A DNA stretch of 64,000 nt. It comes from Bacteroidota bacterium. GTDB taxonomy: Bacteria > Bacteroidota > Ignavibacteria > Ignavibacteriales > Melioribacteraceae. The translations under genes were made by a program, and so were the position numbers. Positions 55,630-64,000 of this stretch are shown here, one piece after another; positions within the stretch are counted from its first letter, which is position 1; the number at the start of each line of letters is the position of its first letter. The stretch is from positions 416,806-480,805 of the forward strand of contig JAEWUC010000002.1 of NCBI GenBank assembly GCA_023397505.1, in the 5' to 3' direction. The notes under the pieces are model-generated. The model worked only from the letters and a program-made list of their open reading frames with translations, did no database searches and had not been told where the DNA came from.

Positions 55630-55630
55630 T

Positions 55631-55897
55631 TTACATCTCGTCGAATCCTCTGTTAAAATAATCAATTATTTCGTTTGCCGCATCTTGCTCGTCTTCACCG
55701 TCGAATGTTAAAACCAAATCGGAGCCTTTTTCTGCAGCAAGTGTCATTACACCTATAATACTTTTACCGTTTATTTTTAACCCGTCTTTGCTCAGGTAAA
55801 ATTCACATTTATATTTTGAAGCAAGTTTTACAATTGTAGCAGCCGGACGTGTGTGAAGACCAGCATTGTTAACTATCGTTATTGTTTTCTCTATCAT
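55631..55897 (-). CDS. ptsH: HPr phosphocarrier protein
   Basis: 88-aa phosphocarrier. His15 (GLHTRPA) accepts phosphate from Enzyme I, and Ser46 (NGKSIIGVM) is the site for HPr kinase. Both sites fall at the canonical numbering. It overlaps the polyprenyl synthase gene by ATGA and precedes ptsI by one base. No sugar-specific EII gene appears in the window. Confidence 0.96.
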   Translation of the reverse strand: MIEKTITIVNNAGLHTRPAATIVKLASKYKCEFYLSKDGLKINGKSIIGVMTLAAEKGSDLVLTFDGEDEQDAANEIIDYFNRGFDEM

Positions 55898-56889
55898 TTA
55901 TTTCTACCGGTTAATGAAACGGCAAGCTGGTTCAGCATCTGCATGCCTTCGTTGTTTTGTAATTTTTTTAAGTTGTTTACTGCCAATTTTGTGTATCTAA
56001 TAATTTCTTTCTTTGCATTTGCTAAAATCCCTAATTGCTCATATAATTCTTTGTATTTGTATACATCTTCTTTTTTGATACCTTTATTCTTAATTACATT
56101 CATTAACATCTGTTTCTCTTTTCCTTTTGCAATATTCATTGCAGTAAGAAATAAAAATGTTTTCTTGCCTTCAACCAAATCGCCGCCGACGGGTTTACCG
56201 AATTCATTTTCTTCGGCTGTTATATCCAGCAAATCATCTTGAATCTGAAAAGCCATTCCCAAGTTTTTACCAAAGTTTGAAAGTGCTTTAACCTGTTCCT
56301 TTGAACCGCCTCCTAATTGAGCGCCTATTGAACAGCACATCTCGGCGAGAGCCGCTGTTTTTTTATAAATCATTCCTAAATATTCTGGCAAAGTAACATT
56401 CGATCGTATCTCGAATTCTTTATCAAGACTTTGACCTTCGCAAACTTCAATTATTCCATGATTAAAAGTTGAGATAACTTTTTTTGCATCATCTTTGCAA
56501 TCTCTTAAAAGGCATTCATAAGCTAACGCAATTAGATTATCCCCCGCGAGTATTGCCGTACTCATATCATACTTTTTATGAAGAGTTAAGCGGCCTCTGC
56601 GTTTATCCGAGTTATCCATTATATCATCATGAACAAGGGTGAAGTTGTGTAAAAGTTCTACTGCCAAGGCAGCGTTTGTAACATCTTTAGGATTAGAATT
56701 TACTGCTTTTGCTGAAAGCATAACGAGGAAAGGTCTTAATCTTTTTCCACCCGCTTCCAATACATACGAACACGGATCATACAGTGATTTAGGTTCTCTT
56801 GATTTTAATAAATTTTTTAATCTCGATTCAATTCTCAAAAGTTCTTGCTTATAAATTTTAGAAAACAGTTCCCCGTTATTGTAATCCAT
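55894..56889 (-). CDS. Polyprenyl diphosphate synthase
   Basis: Trans-isoprenyl diphosphate synthase of 331 aa. The first aspartate-rich motif is HDDIMDNSDKRRG and the second is FQIQDDLLD. The residue pattern fits long-chain (octaprenyl-like) or geranylgeranyl enzymes; chain length cannot be read reliably. It follows the isomerase gene by overlap, giving a short isoprenoid cassette. The start is the ATG at 56889. Confidence 0.9.
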   Translation of the reverse strand: MDYNNGELFSKIYKQELLRIESRLKNLLKSREPKSLYDPCSYVLEAGGKRLRPFLVMLSAKAVNSNPKDVTNAALAVELLHNFTLVHDDIMDNSDKRRGRLTLHKKYDMSTAILAGDNLIALAYECLLRDCKDDAKKVISTFNHGIIEVCEGQSLDKEFEIRSNVTLPEYLGMIYKKTAALAEMCCSIGAQLGGGSKEQVKALSNFGKNLGMAFQIQDDLLDITAEENEFGKPVGGDLVEGKKTFLFLTAMNIAKGKEKQMLMNVIKNKGIKKEDVYKYKELYEQLGILANAKKEIIRYTKLAVNNLKKLQNNEGMQMLNQLAVSLTGRNK

Positions 56890-57932
56890 CAAAACAACTC
56901 CGCTTTGCGAATTAGACCAACATTTTTAAAATCTTTTATCTTAGAAATTCCTGTTAAATACATAATATTTTTAACGGACGTAAACCAAGAATTAATCAAT
57001 TCAACAACTCCGTTTACATCATGTTTGATAACTGAAATCAATATTGGCCTAGCCGAAGCAGTTAAATCGGCGCCTAAAGCTAAAGATTTGGCAATTTCAA
57101 CACCGCTTGCAATTCCTCCCGAAGAGATTAGAACAAATTTTTTATTTCGCTTTAATTCGTTAGTTGTACGCAAACAATATGAAGTAGGCAAGCCCCAATC
57201 CCAAAGTTCTATATTAGATTTTTTTTTATCACGTAAAAGTTCAACACCTGCCCAGCTTGTTCCGCCGGTACCGGCTACATCAATTCCTTTAATTCCTGCA
57301 TCCAATAATTTCATTGTGCTTCTTTTACTTATTCCCGAACCAACTTCTTTTGCAATCAATGGAGTTTTAATTCCTGTAGCAATCTTTTCAATTTTGTTTA
57401 GAAGTCCTGTAAAATTAGTATCGCCTTCCTTTTGTAGTAACTCCTGCAAAGGATTAATGTGAATTACCATCGCGTCGGCTTCTATTAAATCTACTAAAAA
57501 TTTTACTTCATCTACAATGTTCTTGGATGCAGCAACTTGAGCTGCCCCAATGTTTCCAAGCACAGGTACATTGCCTGCATTTTTCCTAATAGTCTTATAT
57601 GAGGTATGATATTTTTTGTTTTCCAAGGCTTGCCGCTGGCTTCCGACACCGATCGGAATATTTAATTCATTCGCAGCAATTGCAAGTCGTTCGTTGATTT
57701 TTTCAGCTTCCGATGTTCCGCCTGTCATGCATGAAATAAAAAAAGGCAGATTGATTTTTTTAGAGAAGAATTCTGTTGATAAATCAATTTTATTATAACT
57801 CACTTCCGTTACGGCACAATGTTCAAACTCATAATTCTCAAAACCGCTAGTTTTATTTTTAAAACCTACATCTTTTGTTAAGCATAATCTGATGTGGTCG
57901 CTTTTACGTTTTGAGGTTTTAGATTTGGGCAT
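56889..57932 (-). CDS. fni: Type II isopentenyl-diphosphate delta-isomerase
   Basis: FMN-dependent interconversion of IPP and DMAPP. The TIM barrel of 347 aa shows FISCMTGGT, GVGSQRQALE, HINPLQELLQKEGD, IAKEVGSGIS, GTGGTSWAGVE and SSGGIASGVEIAKSLALGAD, all Fni signatures. It is unrelated to the Zn-dependent type I enzyme. It is coupled to the polyprenyl synthase gene. Confidence 0.94.
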   Translation of the reverse strand: MPKSKTSKRKSDHIRLCLTKDVGFKNKTSGFENYEFEHCAVTEVSYNKIDLSTEFFSKKINLPFFISCMTGGTSEAEKINERLAIAANELNIPIGVGSQRQALENKKYHTSYKTIRKNAGNVPVLGNIGAAQVAASKNIVDEVKFLVDLIEADAMVIHINPLQELLQKEGDTNFTGLLNKIEKIATGIKTPLIAKEVGSGISKRSTMKLLDAGIKGIDVAGTGGTSWAGVELLRDKKKSNIELWDWGLPTSYCLRTTNELKRNKKFVLISSGGIASGVEIAKSLALGADLTASARPILISVIKHDVNGVVELINSWFTSVKNIMYLTGISKIKDFKNVGLIRKAELF

Positions 57933-58026
57933 CGTATCTTCTTATTTTGGAAATGAAAATAATTATTTTTGGGATTAGATACTCAACTTACATTTACGGA
58001 TATCTTTTGTTTCACTTTATCTCAAT

Positions 58027-58872
58027 TTAGTTTTTTCTGCTTACTAAAATCTGCACAACATAATTGCCGGTAAATTTAAGTTTGGATTTTGAAACATCTT
58101 TAATAGACACAAGCACCAATCTTTCTTTCTCTTTTACATTCTCAGTTAACAAAGTCGATTTAATTTTGTAATCCTCAATATTAACCCAAGATTCAGTTTT
58201 TTTACTATAATTATTACCAAGACATTTTGTTATTTGAGAAGAATAATTGTTGTATATTTTTTCTGCTTCCGACAAACTATTACCTTCGTACATTTGGGCA
58301 GAATACGAACCGTCCGATTCGTCAATAAAAGCATCGACGGCATCTTTTAATTTTACGAATGTTCCGTTTGGTACAATAACATTTTGTATCAATAAAAAAT
58401 ATGCCTTTGCATGAGTTGTTATAAAATTCAGCGATGTACAAAAGTCGGTGCTTTCATTATACTCCAATGCATTTTTTGATGCGAATGCATATTGAAAAAC
58501 ATAGTCTCCGACTGCGGCAGAATCACCAACAACATATAAAATCCAATCACCGGCTTCATCAACAGAAGTTACCATGCTTGCAACACTTGAAGCAGCTTCT
58601 ATACTTTGTTTGTATATTTTTCCCGAAGGATTTACAAAAATAATTTTTGGAAAAAATTTTTCTGAATAAACAATAAAATTGACCAACTCACCTTCGTATA
58701 AGGGGATTTCAAAACCGTCATATCGGCCAAAGTCTTTTGAATACTTATCACCTAAACTCAGCAATCCTTTTATTTCATTAAACTCAACCTCCAACTGACC
58801 GTAAGTTTGTATCGAAAAAAACATTAGTATAAACAGAGTAAAAAACAATTTTGATTTATTAAAACTTATCAT
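58027..58872 (-). CDS. Secreted protein of unknown function (281 aa)
   Basis: The signal peptide ends near TYGQ (about residue 26). The next ~110 residues look like a jelly-roll or PPC-type domain (YEGELVNFIVYSEKFFPKIIF ... GDWILYVVGD). The second half is mixed, with scattered cysteines near residues 143 and 226. No enzymatic motif is seen. The ATG at 58872 overlaps the methyltransferase stop (ATGA), so expression is coupled. Confidence 0.65.
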   Translation of the reverse strand: MISFNKSKLFFTLFILMFFSIQTYGQLEVEFNEIKGLLSLGDKYSKDFGRYDGFEIPLYEGELVNFIVYSEKFFPKIIFVNPSGKIYKQSIEAASSVASMVTSVDEAGDWILYVVGDSAAVGDYVFQYAFASKNALEYNESTDFCTSLNFITTHAKAYFLLIQNVIVPNGTFVKLKDAVDAFIDESDGSYSAQMYEGNSLSEAEKIYNNYSSQITKCLGNNYSKKTESWVNIEDYKIKSTLLTENVKEKERLVLVSIKDVSKSKLKFTGNYVVQILVSRKN

Positions 58873-59621
58873 TTTAGTGCTTCCTTTTTTAATAAACATT
58901 CACATCCAAGCGAAACAAATTCTCTTAACAAAGGTATCTCTGGAATTTTAATTGTAGGCAATCCGAATCTTAAGTTATAAATGGGTCTGAATAAGTATAA
59001 ATCTTTTTTAACTTCAATGAAGTTTTGAAACAACGATTGAAGTTCAAACTCTTTGATACTGCAACCGGTGCTGTAATGATGTTTTATTTCGTCTACATAA
59101 TCATCTTTTTCGCCGAGTGAATCAGCTAATGGTTTTAATATTGGCTTGGGGATCAAATGGAGATAAGGGAAAATTTTCAAAAAACTTTTTGCAATTTGCT
59201 GATGCCCTGCAAACGGGGAATATTTAGGCGGAAAACTTATGAACAAGTAACCACTATCAAATAACAAACTATTTAGATTATTGAAAGCCGCCTTTTTATT
59301 CGGAACATGTTCAATCACTTCACGCATGATTATCACATCAAATTTCTCGTTTAGTATTTTAGGTAAATTCTGATCAGTAACATCACCTACAAAAATGTTC
59401 AAACCAGGATTTTTTTCTTTAGCAATATTTACACGCTCATCACTTAATTCCACACCAACCGTGTACATTCCCAAATCTTGCAATGTTTCCAACAAACCAC
59501 CCTCCGCACATCCGACTTCCAATACTTTACATTTATGAAAATTAGGTATATTCTTCTGGAAATACGGGAGTAGATAATTCTTAGTGAATTCTTTTTGCTC
59601 GTAAAAATGTTTTTCAGCCAT
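58869..59621 (-). CDS. Class I SAM-dependent methyltransferase
   Basis: Methyltransferase of 250 aa. Motif I VLEVGCAEGGLLETL, then an acidic VELSDE after strand 2 and a VIIMREVIEHVPNK motif IV region. This resembles the UbiE/COQ5-like Methyltransf_11 group; the substrate is unknown. It transcribes divergently from smpB, with a 149-bp shared upstream region. Confidence 0.83.
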   Translation of the reverse strand: MAEKHFYEQKEFTKNYLLPYFQKNIPNFHKCKVLEVGCAEGGLLETLQDLGMYTVGVELSDERVNIAKEKNPGLNIFVGDVTDQNLPKILNEKFDVIIMREVIEHVPNKKAAFNNLNSLLFDSGYLFISFPPKYSPFAGHQQIAKSFLKIFPYLHLIPKPILKPLADSLGEKDDYVDEIKHHYSTGCSIKEFELQSLFQNFIEVKKDLYLFRPIYNLRFGLPTIKIPEIPLLREFVSLGCECLLKKEALK

Positions 59622-59721
59622 AAATAACTTTCATTTTCTGTTATGAAAATTTAAGCAATCTTTTGTATACAGAAAAAGAAGTTCAAAATAATCTGTTAAA
59701 AATTTGATATCGGGTTATTTC

Positions 59722-59750
59722 TTGCATTTATTTAGCATTAAAAATAAATT
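59722..59750 (+). promoter_or_regulatory. Possible promoter for smpB-tyrS-pdaD-terC
   Basis: TTGCAT (59722-59727) and TAAATT (59745-59750) have 17-base spacing, 20 bp before the smpB ATG, within the 149-bp divergent gap (59622-59770). Match by eye only. Confidence 0.35.
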
Positions 59751-59770
59751 TTGTACGTGATTTTAGGAAA

Positions 59771-60226
59771 ATGATCGAAAAGCAATCAGAAAAGAATATT
59801 ACAGTTAACCGTAAAGCCAGTCACGATTATTTTATTCAACAAACATTTGAAGCCGGAATTGTGCTTGTTGGGACTGAAATTAAGGCATTAAGATTAAATA
59901 GAGCTAATCTTATCGATAGTTTTGCTACAATAACAAATGGAGAAGTTTGGCTGATTAACGCAAATATTTCTGTTTATGACCAGGCAAGTTATAACAACCA
60001 TGATCCTTTAAGAAAAAGGAAACTACTGTTAAATAGGAGTGAAATAAGAAAGTTAAACAAAGCAGTATCGGAAAAAGGAAATACTTTAATACCGTTAAGA
60101 TTGTATTTTAGCGGCGGCAAAGTTAAAGTTGAACTGGCTATTGCGAGCGGCAAAAGACAATATGATAAACGAGAAGATATTGCCAAAAGGGATTTAAATA
60201 GAGAAATGCGGCGTAAGCTGAAATAA
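59771..60226 (+). CDS. smpB: SsrA-binding protein SmpB
   Basis: Partner of tmRNA in ribosome rescue. VNRKASHDYFIQQTFEAGIVLVGTEIKALR is the canonical N-terminus. KRQYDKREDIAKRDLNREMRRKLK is the basic tail that enters the decoding site. It is 151 aa. The ssrA gene is not in this window. It is followed 14 bp later by tyrS. Confidence 0.96.
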   Translation: MIEKQSEKNITVNRKASHDYFIQQTFEAGIVLVGTEIKALRLNRANLIDSFATITNGEVWLINANISVYDQASYNNHDPLRKRKLLLNRSEIRKLNKAVSEKGNTLIPLRLYFSGGKVKVELAIASGKRQYDKREDIAKRDLNREMRRKLK

Positions 60227-60240
60227 CTACGGAGAAAATA

Positions 60241-61461
60241 TTGGAGAAAAAACTACTCTTTCCGCCACTTAATGAACAAATGGACATCATCAAACGCGGA
60301 ACTTCGGAAATAGTACCTGAAGAAGTACTAGTACAGAAAATTGAAAAATCAATAAAAGAAAACAAACATCTTAAAATTAAATTAGGATGTGATCCAACAC
60401 GCCCCGATTTGCACCTTGGCCATTCAGTTGTTTTAAGAAAACTTGCACAGTTTCAGGAATTAGGTCATCAAGCAATTTTAATAATTGGTGATTTTACCGG
60501 TATGATTGGCGATCCATCCGGAAGAAATTCAGCTCGTCCTCCGCTTACTTTTGAAGAAGCCCGCGAAAATGGGAAATCATATTTCGAGCAGGCATCTAAA
60601 ATTCTTCATCCCGAAAAAACAAGGATTGTTCATAACTCAGAATGGCTTGGTAAAATGAGTTTTGCAGATGTTATAAAGTTAGCATCAAAATATACCGTTG
60701 CACGAATGCTCGAAAGAGACGATTTCACGAAACGGTATAAAGGCGGTATTCCGATTAGTATGCATGAAATTCTTTACCCCCTTGCTCAAGCTATGGACTC
60801 AGTAGCGATTGAAAGTGATGTTGAACTCGGCGGAACGGATCAGAAATTTAATCTTTTGGTAGGCAGAGATATTCAACGGGAATTCAACATTGCTCCACAG
60901 GTTATTTTAACGATGCCCTTATTAATTGGAACCGACGGTGTTGAAAAAATGAGTAAGTCGATGGATAATTATATCGGCATTAACGAAACAGCAAAAGATA
61001 TTTTTGGTAAAACTCTTTCTATTCCAGATTCGCTAATCTATTCATATTTTGAATTAGCAACAGATATATCAAATGAACAGCTTAAATCATTCAAGCAAGA
61101 CCTTGAAAATCCAGCAATTAACCCAAGAGATATAAAAAGAACCTTGGCAAAAAAACTTGTATCCATGTACCATTCTGAAGAAGCCGCTCAGGAATCTGAA
61201 AGAGAATTCGATAATATATTTGTGAAAAAAGGTCTGCCCGATGAAGTACCTGAATATAAAGTAACTTCTGTTATGGATATATTGGATTTAATTGTTGCAG
61301 TTAATTTTGCTCCCACAAAAAGTGAAGCCCGTCGTTTAGTTCAGCAAGGCGGTGTAACAATTGACGGTGAGAAGATATCTGACATTAAATATTCTATTGT
61401 TCTTGATTCGCCAAAAATTTTAAAAGTAGGAAAACGAAACTTTATTAAACTAATTCAATGA
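60241..61461 (+). CDS. tyrS: Tyrosyl-tRNA synthetase
   Basis: Class I synthetase of 406 aa. DLHLGHS (HIGH-type, 56-62) and VEKMSKSMDN are present, with a C-terminal S4 domain (SEARRLVQQGGVTIDGEKI). KMSKS rather than KFGKT places it in the TyrZ-like branch. The start is TTG, supported by GGAG about eight bases upstream. It is flanked by smpB and pdaD with short gaps, so it lies in one operon. Confidence 0.94.
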   Translation: MEKKLLFPPLNEQMDIIKRGTSEIVPEEVLVQKIEKSIKENKHLKIKLGCDPTRPDLHLGHSVVLRKLAQFQELGHQAILIIGDFTGMIGDPSGRNSARPPLTFEEARENGKSYFEQASKILHPEKTRIVHNSEWLGKMSFADVIKLASKYTVARMLERDDFTKRYKGGIPISMHEILYPLAQAMDSVAIESDVELGGTDQKFNLLVGRDIQREFNIAPQVILTMPLLIGTDGVEKMSKSMDNYIGINETAKDIFGKTLSIPDSLIYSYFELATDISNEQLKSFKQDLENPAINPRDIKRTLAKKLVSMYHSEEAAQESEREFDNIFVKKGLPDEVPEYKVTSVMDILDLIVAVNFAPTKSEARRLVQQGGVTIDGEKISDIKYSIVLDSPKILKVGKRNFIKLIQ

Positions 61462-61483
61462 TTAACCAACGGAGGAAACCGAA

Positions 61484-62029
61484 TTGTACGTTCCTAAAAG
61501 AATATTTTTCACCAAAGGTGTAGGTAAACACAAAGAATATCTTGCATCGTTCGAGCTTGCATTGCGCGGAGCCGGTATTGAAATTTGTAACTTAGTATCA
61601 GTCAGTAGTATTTTTCCTGTGGGTGCTAAAATAATTACTCGTTCACAAGGTTTAAAAACACTGCAGCCCGGTCAAATAACACATTGTGTTATGGCGCGTA
61701 ATGCCACAAACGAACCTAACAGATTAATTGCATCATCACTTGGCGTTGCAATTCCAGCCGATAAAAACATGTACGGATATCTTTCCGAACACCATCCCTT
61801 CGGTGAAACCGAAAAAGTTGCCGGAGATTATGCTGAGGATTTAGCCGCTACAATGTTGGCAACCACTTTAGGTGTTGGTTTTGATGCAGAAAAAGCTTGG
61901 AACGAACGCGAACAAGTTTATAAGATGTCCGGTAAGATTGTTCGTTCTTTCAATATTACGCAATCTGCTCAAGGTGATAAAAATGGACTTTGGACGACAG
62001 TAATTGCTGTCGGAATTCTTCTACCATAA
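61484..62029 (+). CDS. pdaD: Pyruvoyl-dependent arginine decarboxylase
   Basis: Makes agmatine from arginine using a self-generated pyruvoyl group. The cleavage site Val-Ser41-Ser42-Ile-Phe-Pro sits in LVSVSSIFPVGA, where Ser42 becomes the pyruvoyl of the large chain. The fold and 181-aa length match PvlArgDC. The start is TTG with a strong GGAGG upstream. The window holds no agmatine-using gene; TerC follows after 5 bp. Confidence 0.9.
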   Translation: MYVPKRIFFTKGVGKHKEYLASFELALRGAGIEICNLVSVSSIFPVGAKIITRSQGLKTLQPGQITHCVMARNATNEPNRLIASSLGVAIPADKNMYGYLSEHHPFGETEKVAGDYAEDLAATMLATTLGVGFDAEKAWNEREQVYKMSGKIVRSFNITQSAQGDKNGLWTTVIAVGILLP

Positions 62030-62034
62030 CGCGT

Positions 62035-62964
62035 ATGATACATAATCATTTTTTATTCTGGATCGCATTTTCGATTATTGTTGCAGTAATGTTTTATATA
62101 GATTTGTATGCAACAAGCCATAGAACCGGCAAAATTAAAATCAAATCTAGTTTGATATGGAGCGGTGTGTGGATAACTGCCGCTCTGATATTCAACCTTC
62201 TTATTTATATTTTTCTCGAAGATGGCAAGCAAAAGGCATTGGAGTTTTTAGCCGGCTATCTAATTGAAAAATCTCTTTCGGTGGATAATCTTTTTGTATT
62301 TCTTATGATTTTCAGCGTGATGAACGTAAAAGAAGAAAATCAGCCGCATGTTCTTAAATGGGGTATTTTAAGCGCTATTGTGATGAGAATTATCTTCATA
62401 CTCGCGGGAGTTGCGTTAATAGAATACTTCCACCCAATCATTTATGTGTTTGGATTACTTTTGTTTTATGCTGCTTATAAAATGGCTTTCGGAGGCGAAC
62501 AAAAAATTGATTATGAGAATAATCTCATAATTAAATTCGTTAGTAAAAAATTCAAGTTATTAAAACGTTATGATGGGAATCATTTTTTTGTAATTAGAAA
62601 TGGAAAATTATTTTTAACACCTCTATTTCTAACATTTCTTTTGATAGAATCTTCCGACCTTGTATTCGCTGTAGATTCAATACCGGCCGTAATTGCAATT
62701 ACACACGATCCATTTATTGTGATTACATCAAATGTTTTTGCAATACTTGGTTTACGAGCTTTATATTTTGCACTTGCAGGAATAGTTGATCTGTTTATTT
62801 ATCTTAAATATGGAGTGGCTATAATTCTAGCTTATGTTGGTGTTAAAATGCTTATCTCTGACTTTTATGCAATTCCCACCTTATTATCATTAACATTTAT
62901 AGTTTTATGTCTGATTTCTTCGGTAATTCTATCTCTGATTTTTAGGAAAAAAGAAACTGTTTGA
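62035..62964 (+). CDS. TerC/Alx family membrane protein
   Basis: Integral membrane protein of 309 aa with about eight helices. SLSVDNLFVFLMIF and ESSDLVFAVDSIPAVIAITHDPFIV are the TerC signatures with conserved acidic residues. Members are linked to tellurite resistance and manganese export. The start is the ATG at 62035, 5 bp after pdaD; a frame from 61990 would overlap that gene. Its last 36 bp overlap the convergent symporter gene. Confidence 0.9.
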   Translation: MIHNHFLFWIAFSIIVAVMFYIDLYATSHRTGKIKIKSSLIWSGVWITAALIFNLLIYIFLEDGKQKALEFLAGYLIEKSLSVDNLFVFLMIFSVMNVKEENQPHVLKWGILSAIVMRIIFILAGVALIEYFHPIIYVFGLLLFYAAYKMAFGGEQKIDYENNLIIKFVSKKFKLLKRYDGNHFFVIRNGKLFLTPLFLTFLLIESSDLVFAVDSIPAVIAITHDPFIVITSNVFAILGLRALYFALAGIVDLFIYLKYGVAIILAYVGVKMLISDFYAIPTLLSLTFIVLCLISSVILSLIFRKKETV

Positions 62965-63999
62965 CTTTATAATTCCGTATAGATGAATTAATGAACCAAT
63001 GATTAATCCGATAATCATTGGTTCAATTTCTGACAGCCAATTATTTATGATGTTTCCCCTAATAAACAACCAAATTAAACTTCCGAGAATTGAAAACAAC
63101 ATTTCAACAACCGCGAGTTTTTTTGAGATTCTTAATTTTTCATAATACGCCCCGAAAATCAAAAAAATAATTGCCGGGATGCATATACTGCCAATCATAT
63201 ACCATAAAGAAATTACAGATTGAATTGTATAAGCGAGTAAAACAGCTATTATGGAAGAAACAAGCAAGCCAACGCGTGTATAAATAATGATACGAGATTC
63301 ATTACTTCCCTTTTTAATCATGTAAACAAAATCTCTACCGAAAGTTGTTGCACTTAAGAATAAAAAACTATTTGCTGTCGATATTATTGTTGCAAAAAGT
63401 GCTGCATAAAAAATTCCTTTTAAACCGCTTCCTAATATTTTTTCTGCATAAAGCGGGAAAGCCAGTACCGGATTATCAACTTCTTTCAAGACTGCTCTTG
63501 AAAATAGCCCGGTTGTAGTAGTTAAGAAATCAAAGAACATCCATAAGAAAATCGAAATTAATATTCCGTACTTTGCTGTATTTTCATTCTTTGCGGCATA
63601 ACATCTTTGATGAAAACCTGGATCGGCAAATGTCCATAAGGCAATAAAGAACCATACTATTATATAAATAGGAGAAGCACTACCGGTAATTTTCAGATGA
63701 TCACTCGGTAAATTATCTGCAAGAAATGAAAAACCACCGACATTATTAAATGAAACAAAAACTATTATTATAAAACCTATAAACATTATAAAGAATTGAA
63801 TTACATCAGTATAAAGATCGGCTTTATATCCTCCTTTAATAAGATAAAGTGATGAAAGTAGAACTGATATTATAAGAGAAATTAAAAGATCAATTCCAAA
63901 TATTAGTTGTATCAAACTCCCTATCATTAGAATATACGGAGCCGGTGAGACCAGAATAAAAACTACAATCGAAGAAATGATTCCAACCTTTCTTCCATA
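62929..63999 (-). CDS. Sodium:solute symporter (SSS) family protein, 5' partial
   Basis: Multi-helix transporter, C-terminal ~357 codons visible. The sequence YGRKVG at the right edge and helices with IVWFFIALWTFADPGFHQR, ATIISTANSFLFLSATTFGRDF and the terminal helices match SSS (LeuT-fold). The frame remains open to position 63999, so the N-terminus lies outside the window. Substrate is not predictable from this part. The 3' end overlaps terC convergently. Confidence 0.9.
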   Translation of the reverse strand, partial: YGRKVGIISSIVVFILVSPAPYILMIGSLIQLIFGIDLLISLIISVLLSSLYLIKGGYKADLYTDVIQFFIMFIGFIIIVFVSFNNVGGFSFLADNLPSDHLKITGSASPIYIIVWFFIALWTFADPGFHQRCYAAKNENTAKYGILISIFLWMFFDFLTTTTGLFSRAVLKEVDNPVLAFPLYAEKILGSGLKGIFYAALFATIISTANSFLFLSATTFGRDFVYMIKKGSNESRIIIYTRVGLLVSSIIAVLLAYTIQSVISLWYMIGSICIPAIIFLIFGAYYEKLRISKKLAVVEMLFSILGSLIWLFIRGNIINNWLSEIEPMIIGLIIGSLIHLYGIIKSNSFFFPKNQR

Positions 64000-64000
64000 A

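Noticed and set aside
1..64000. CRISPR arrays, insertion sequences, phage or toxin-antitoxin modules
   Set aside because: No regularly spaced repeats, transposase motifs, long inverted repeats or toxin/antitoxin-like gene pairs were seen.

Overview
The window is 64 kb of AT-rich (roughly one third G+C by eye), densely packed bacterial chromosome with about 70 protein genes, one tRNA gene and no gene-free stretch above 300 bases. Gene content points to the Bacteroidota/Chlorobiota/Ignavibacteriota group, most likely an Ignavibacterium- or Melioribacter-like organism. The indicators are parA-parB followed by a DUF5683 membrane protein, the folP-cdaA pair, a DUF2795 acidic protein beside holB, an OmpP1/FadL porin, a type II isopentenyl-diphosphate isomerase, and HPr kinase with HPr and Enzyme I but no sugar permease. 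This placement is an inference from gene families; no 16S rRNA gene is present.

Layout. Positions 1-11351 run mostly on the + strand: folP (cut by the left edge), cdaA, an MBL hydrolase, parAB, two membrane proteins, aroQ, a MerR regulator abutting tRNA-Pro(GGG), purF, pgsA and ftsY. Positions 11383-46197 are a long - strand block. In transcription order (high to low coordinates) it holds: a secreted endonuclease/phosphatase-like protein and an SDR; exbB-exbD-exbD; yqeY-cvpA-mutS2-accC-BCCP; an OmpP1 porin; a SPOR lipoprotein and a polyprenol-kinase-like protein; ssb, a CNNM-type membrane protein, an MCE protein, acpS and mnmA; an HNH nuclease with no usable start codon; trpS-scpA-scpB-rluB-dacB-lysS-ctpA; a gamma-carbonic-anhydrase-like protein, ybeY, DUF494 and topA; xerD-hpf-hprK; an M23 peptidase; DUF2795-holB-PSP1; and hbd. 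polA stands alone on + at 46263-49064. Positions 49061-59621 are - strand again: methyltransferase and secreted protein, fni-polyprenyl synthase-ptsH-ptsI, then a three-gene envelope operon (peptidase/propeller/barrel fusion, BamB-like lipoprotein, PEGA protein). The end is smpB-tyrS-pdaD-terC on +, converging on a sodium:solute symporter cut by the right edge.

How it fits together. Most genes are housekeeping: chromosome segregation and condensation (ParAB, ScpAB, XerD, TopA), replication and repair (PolA, HolB, SSB, MutS2), translation (LysS, TrpS, TyrS, MnmA, SmpB, YbeY, RluB, Hpf) and envelope building (PgsA, FtsY, DacB, M23, OmpP1, ExbBD). HprK, HPr (His15 and Ser46 both present) and Enzyme I would form a regulatory phosphorelay. 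I found no phage, insertion sequence, CRISPR array or defence island. I did not find a convincing new biological system. The items most worth a second look are the 49-54 kb envelope operon, the HNH gene whose conserved N-terminus is open but has no NTG start, and several uncharacterised small proteins.
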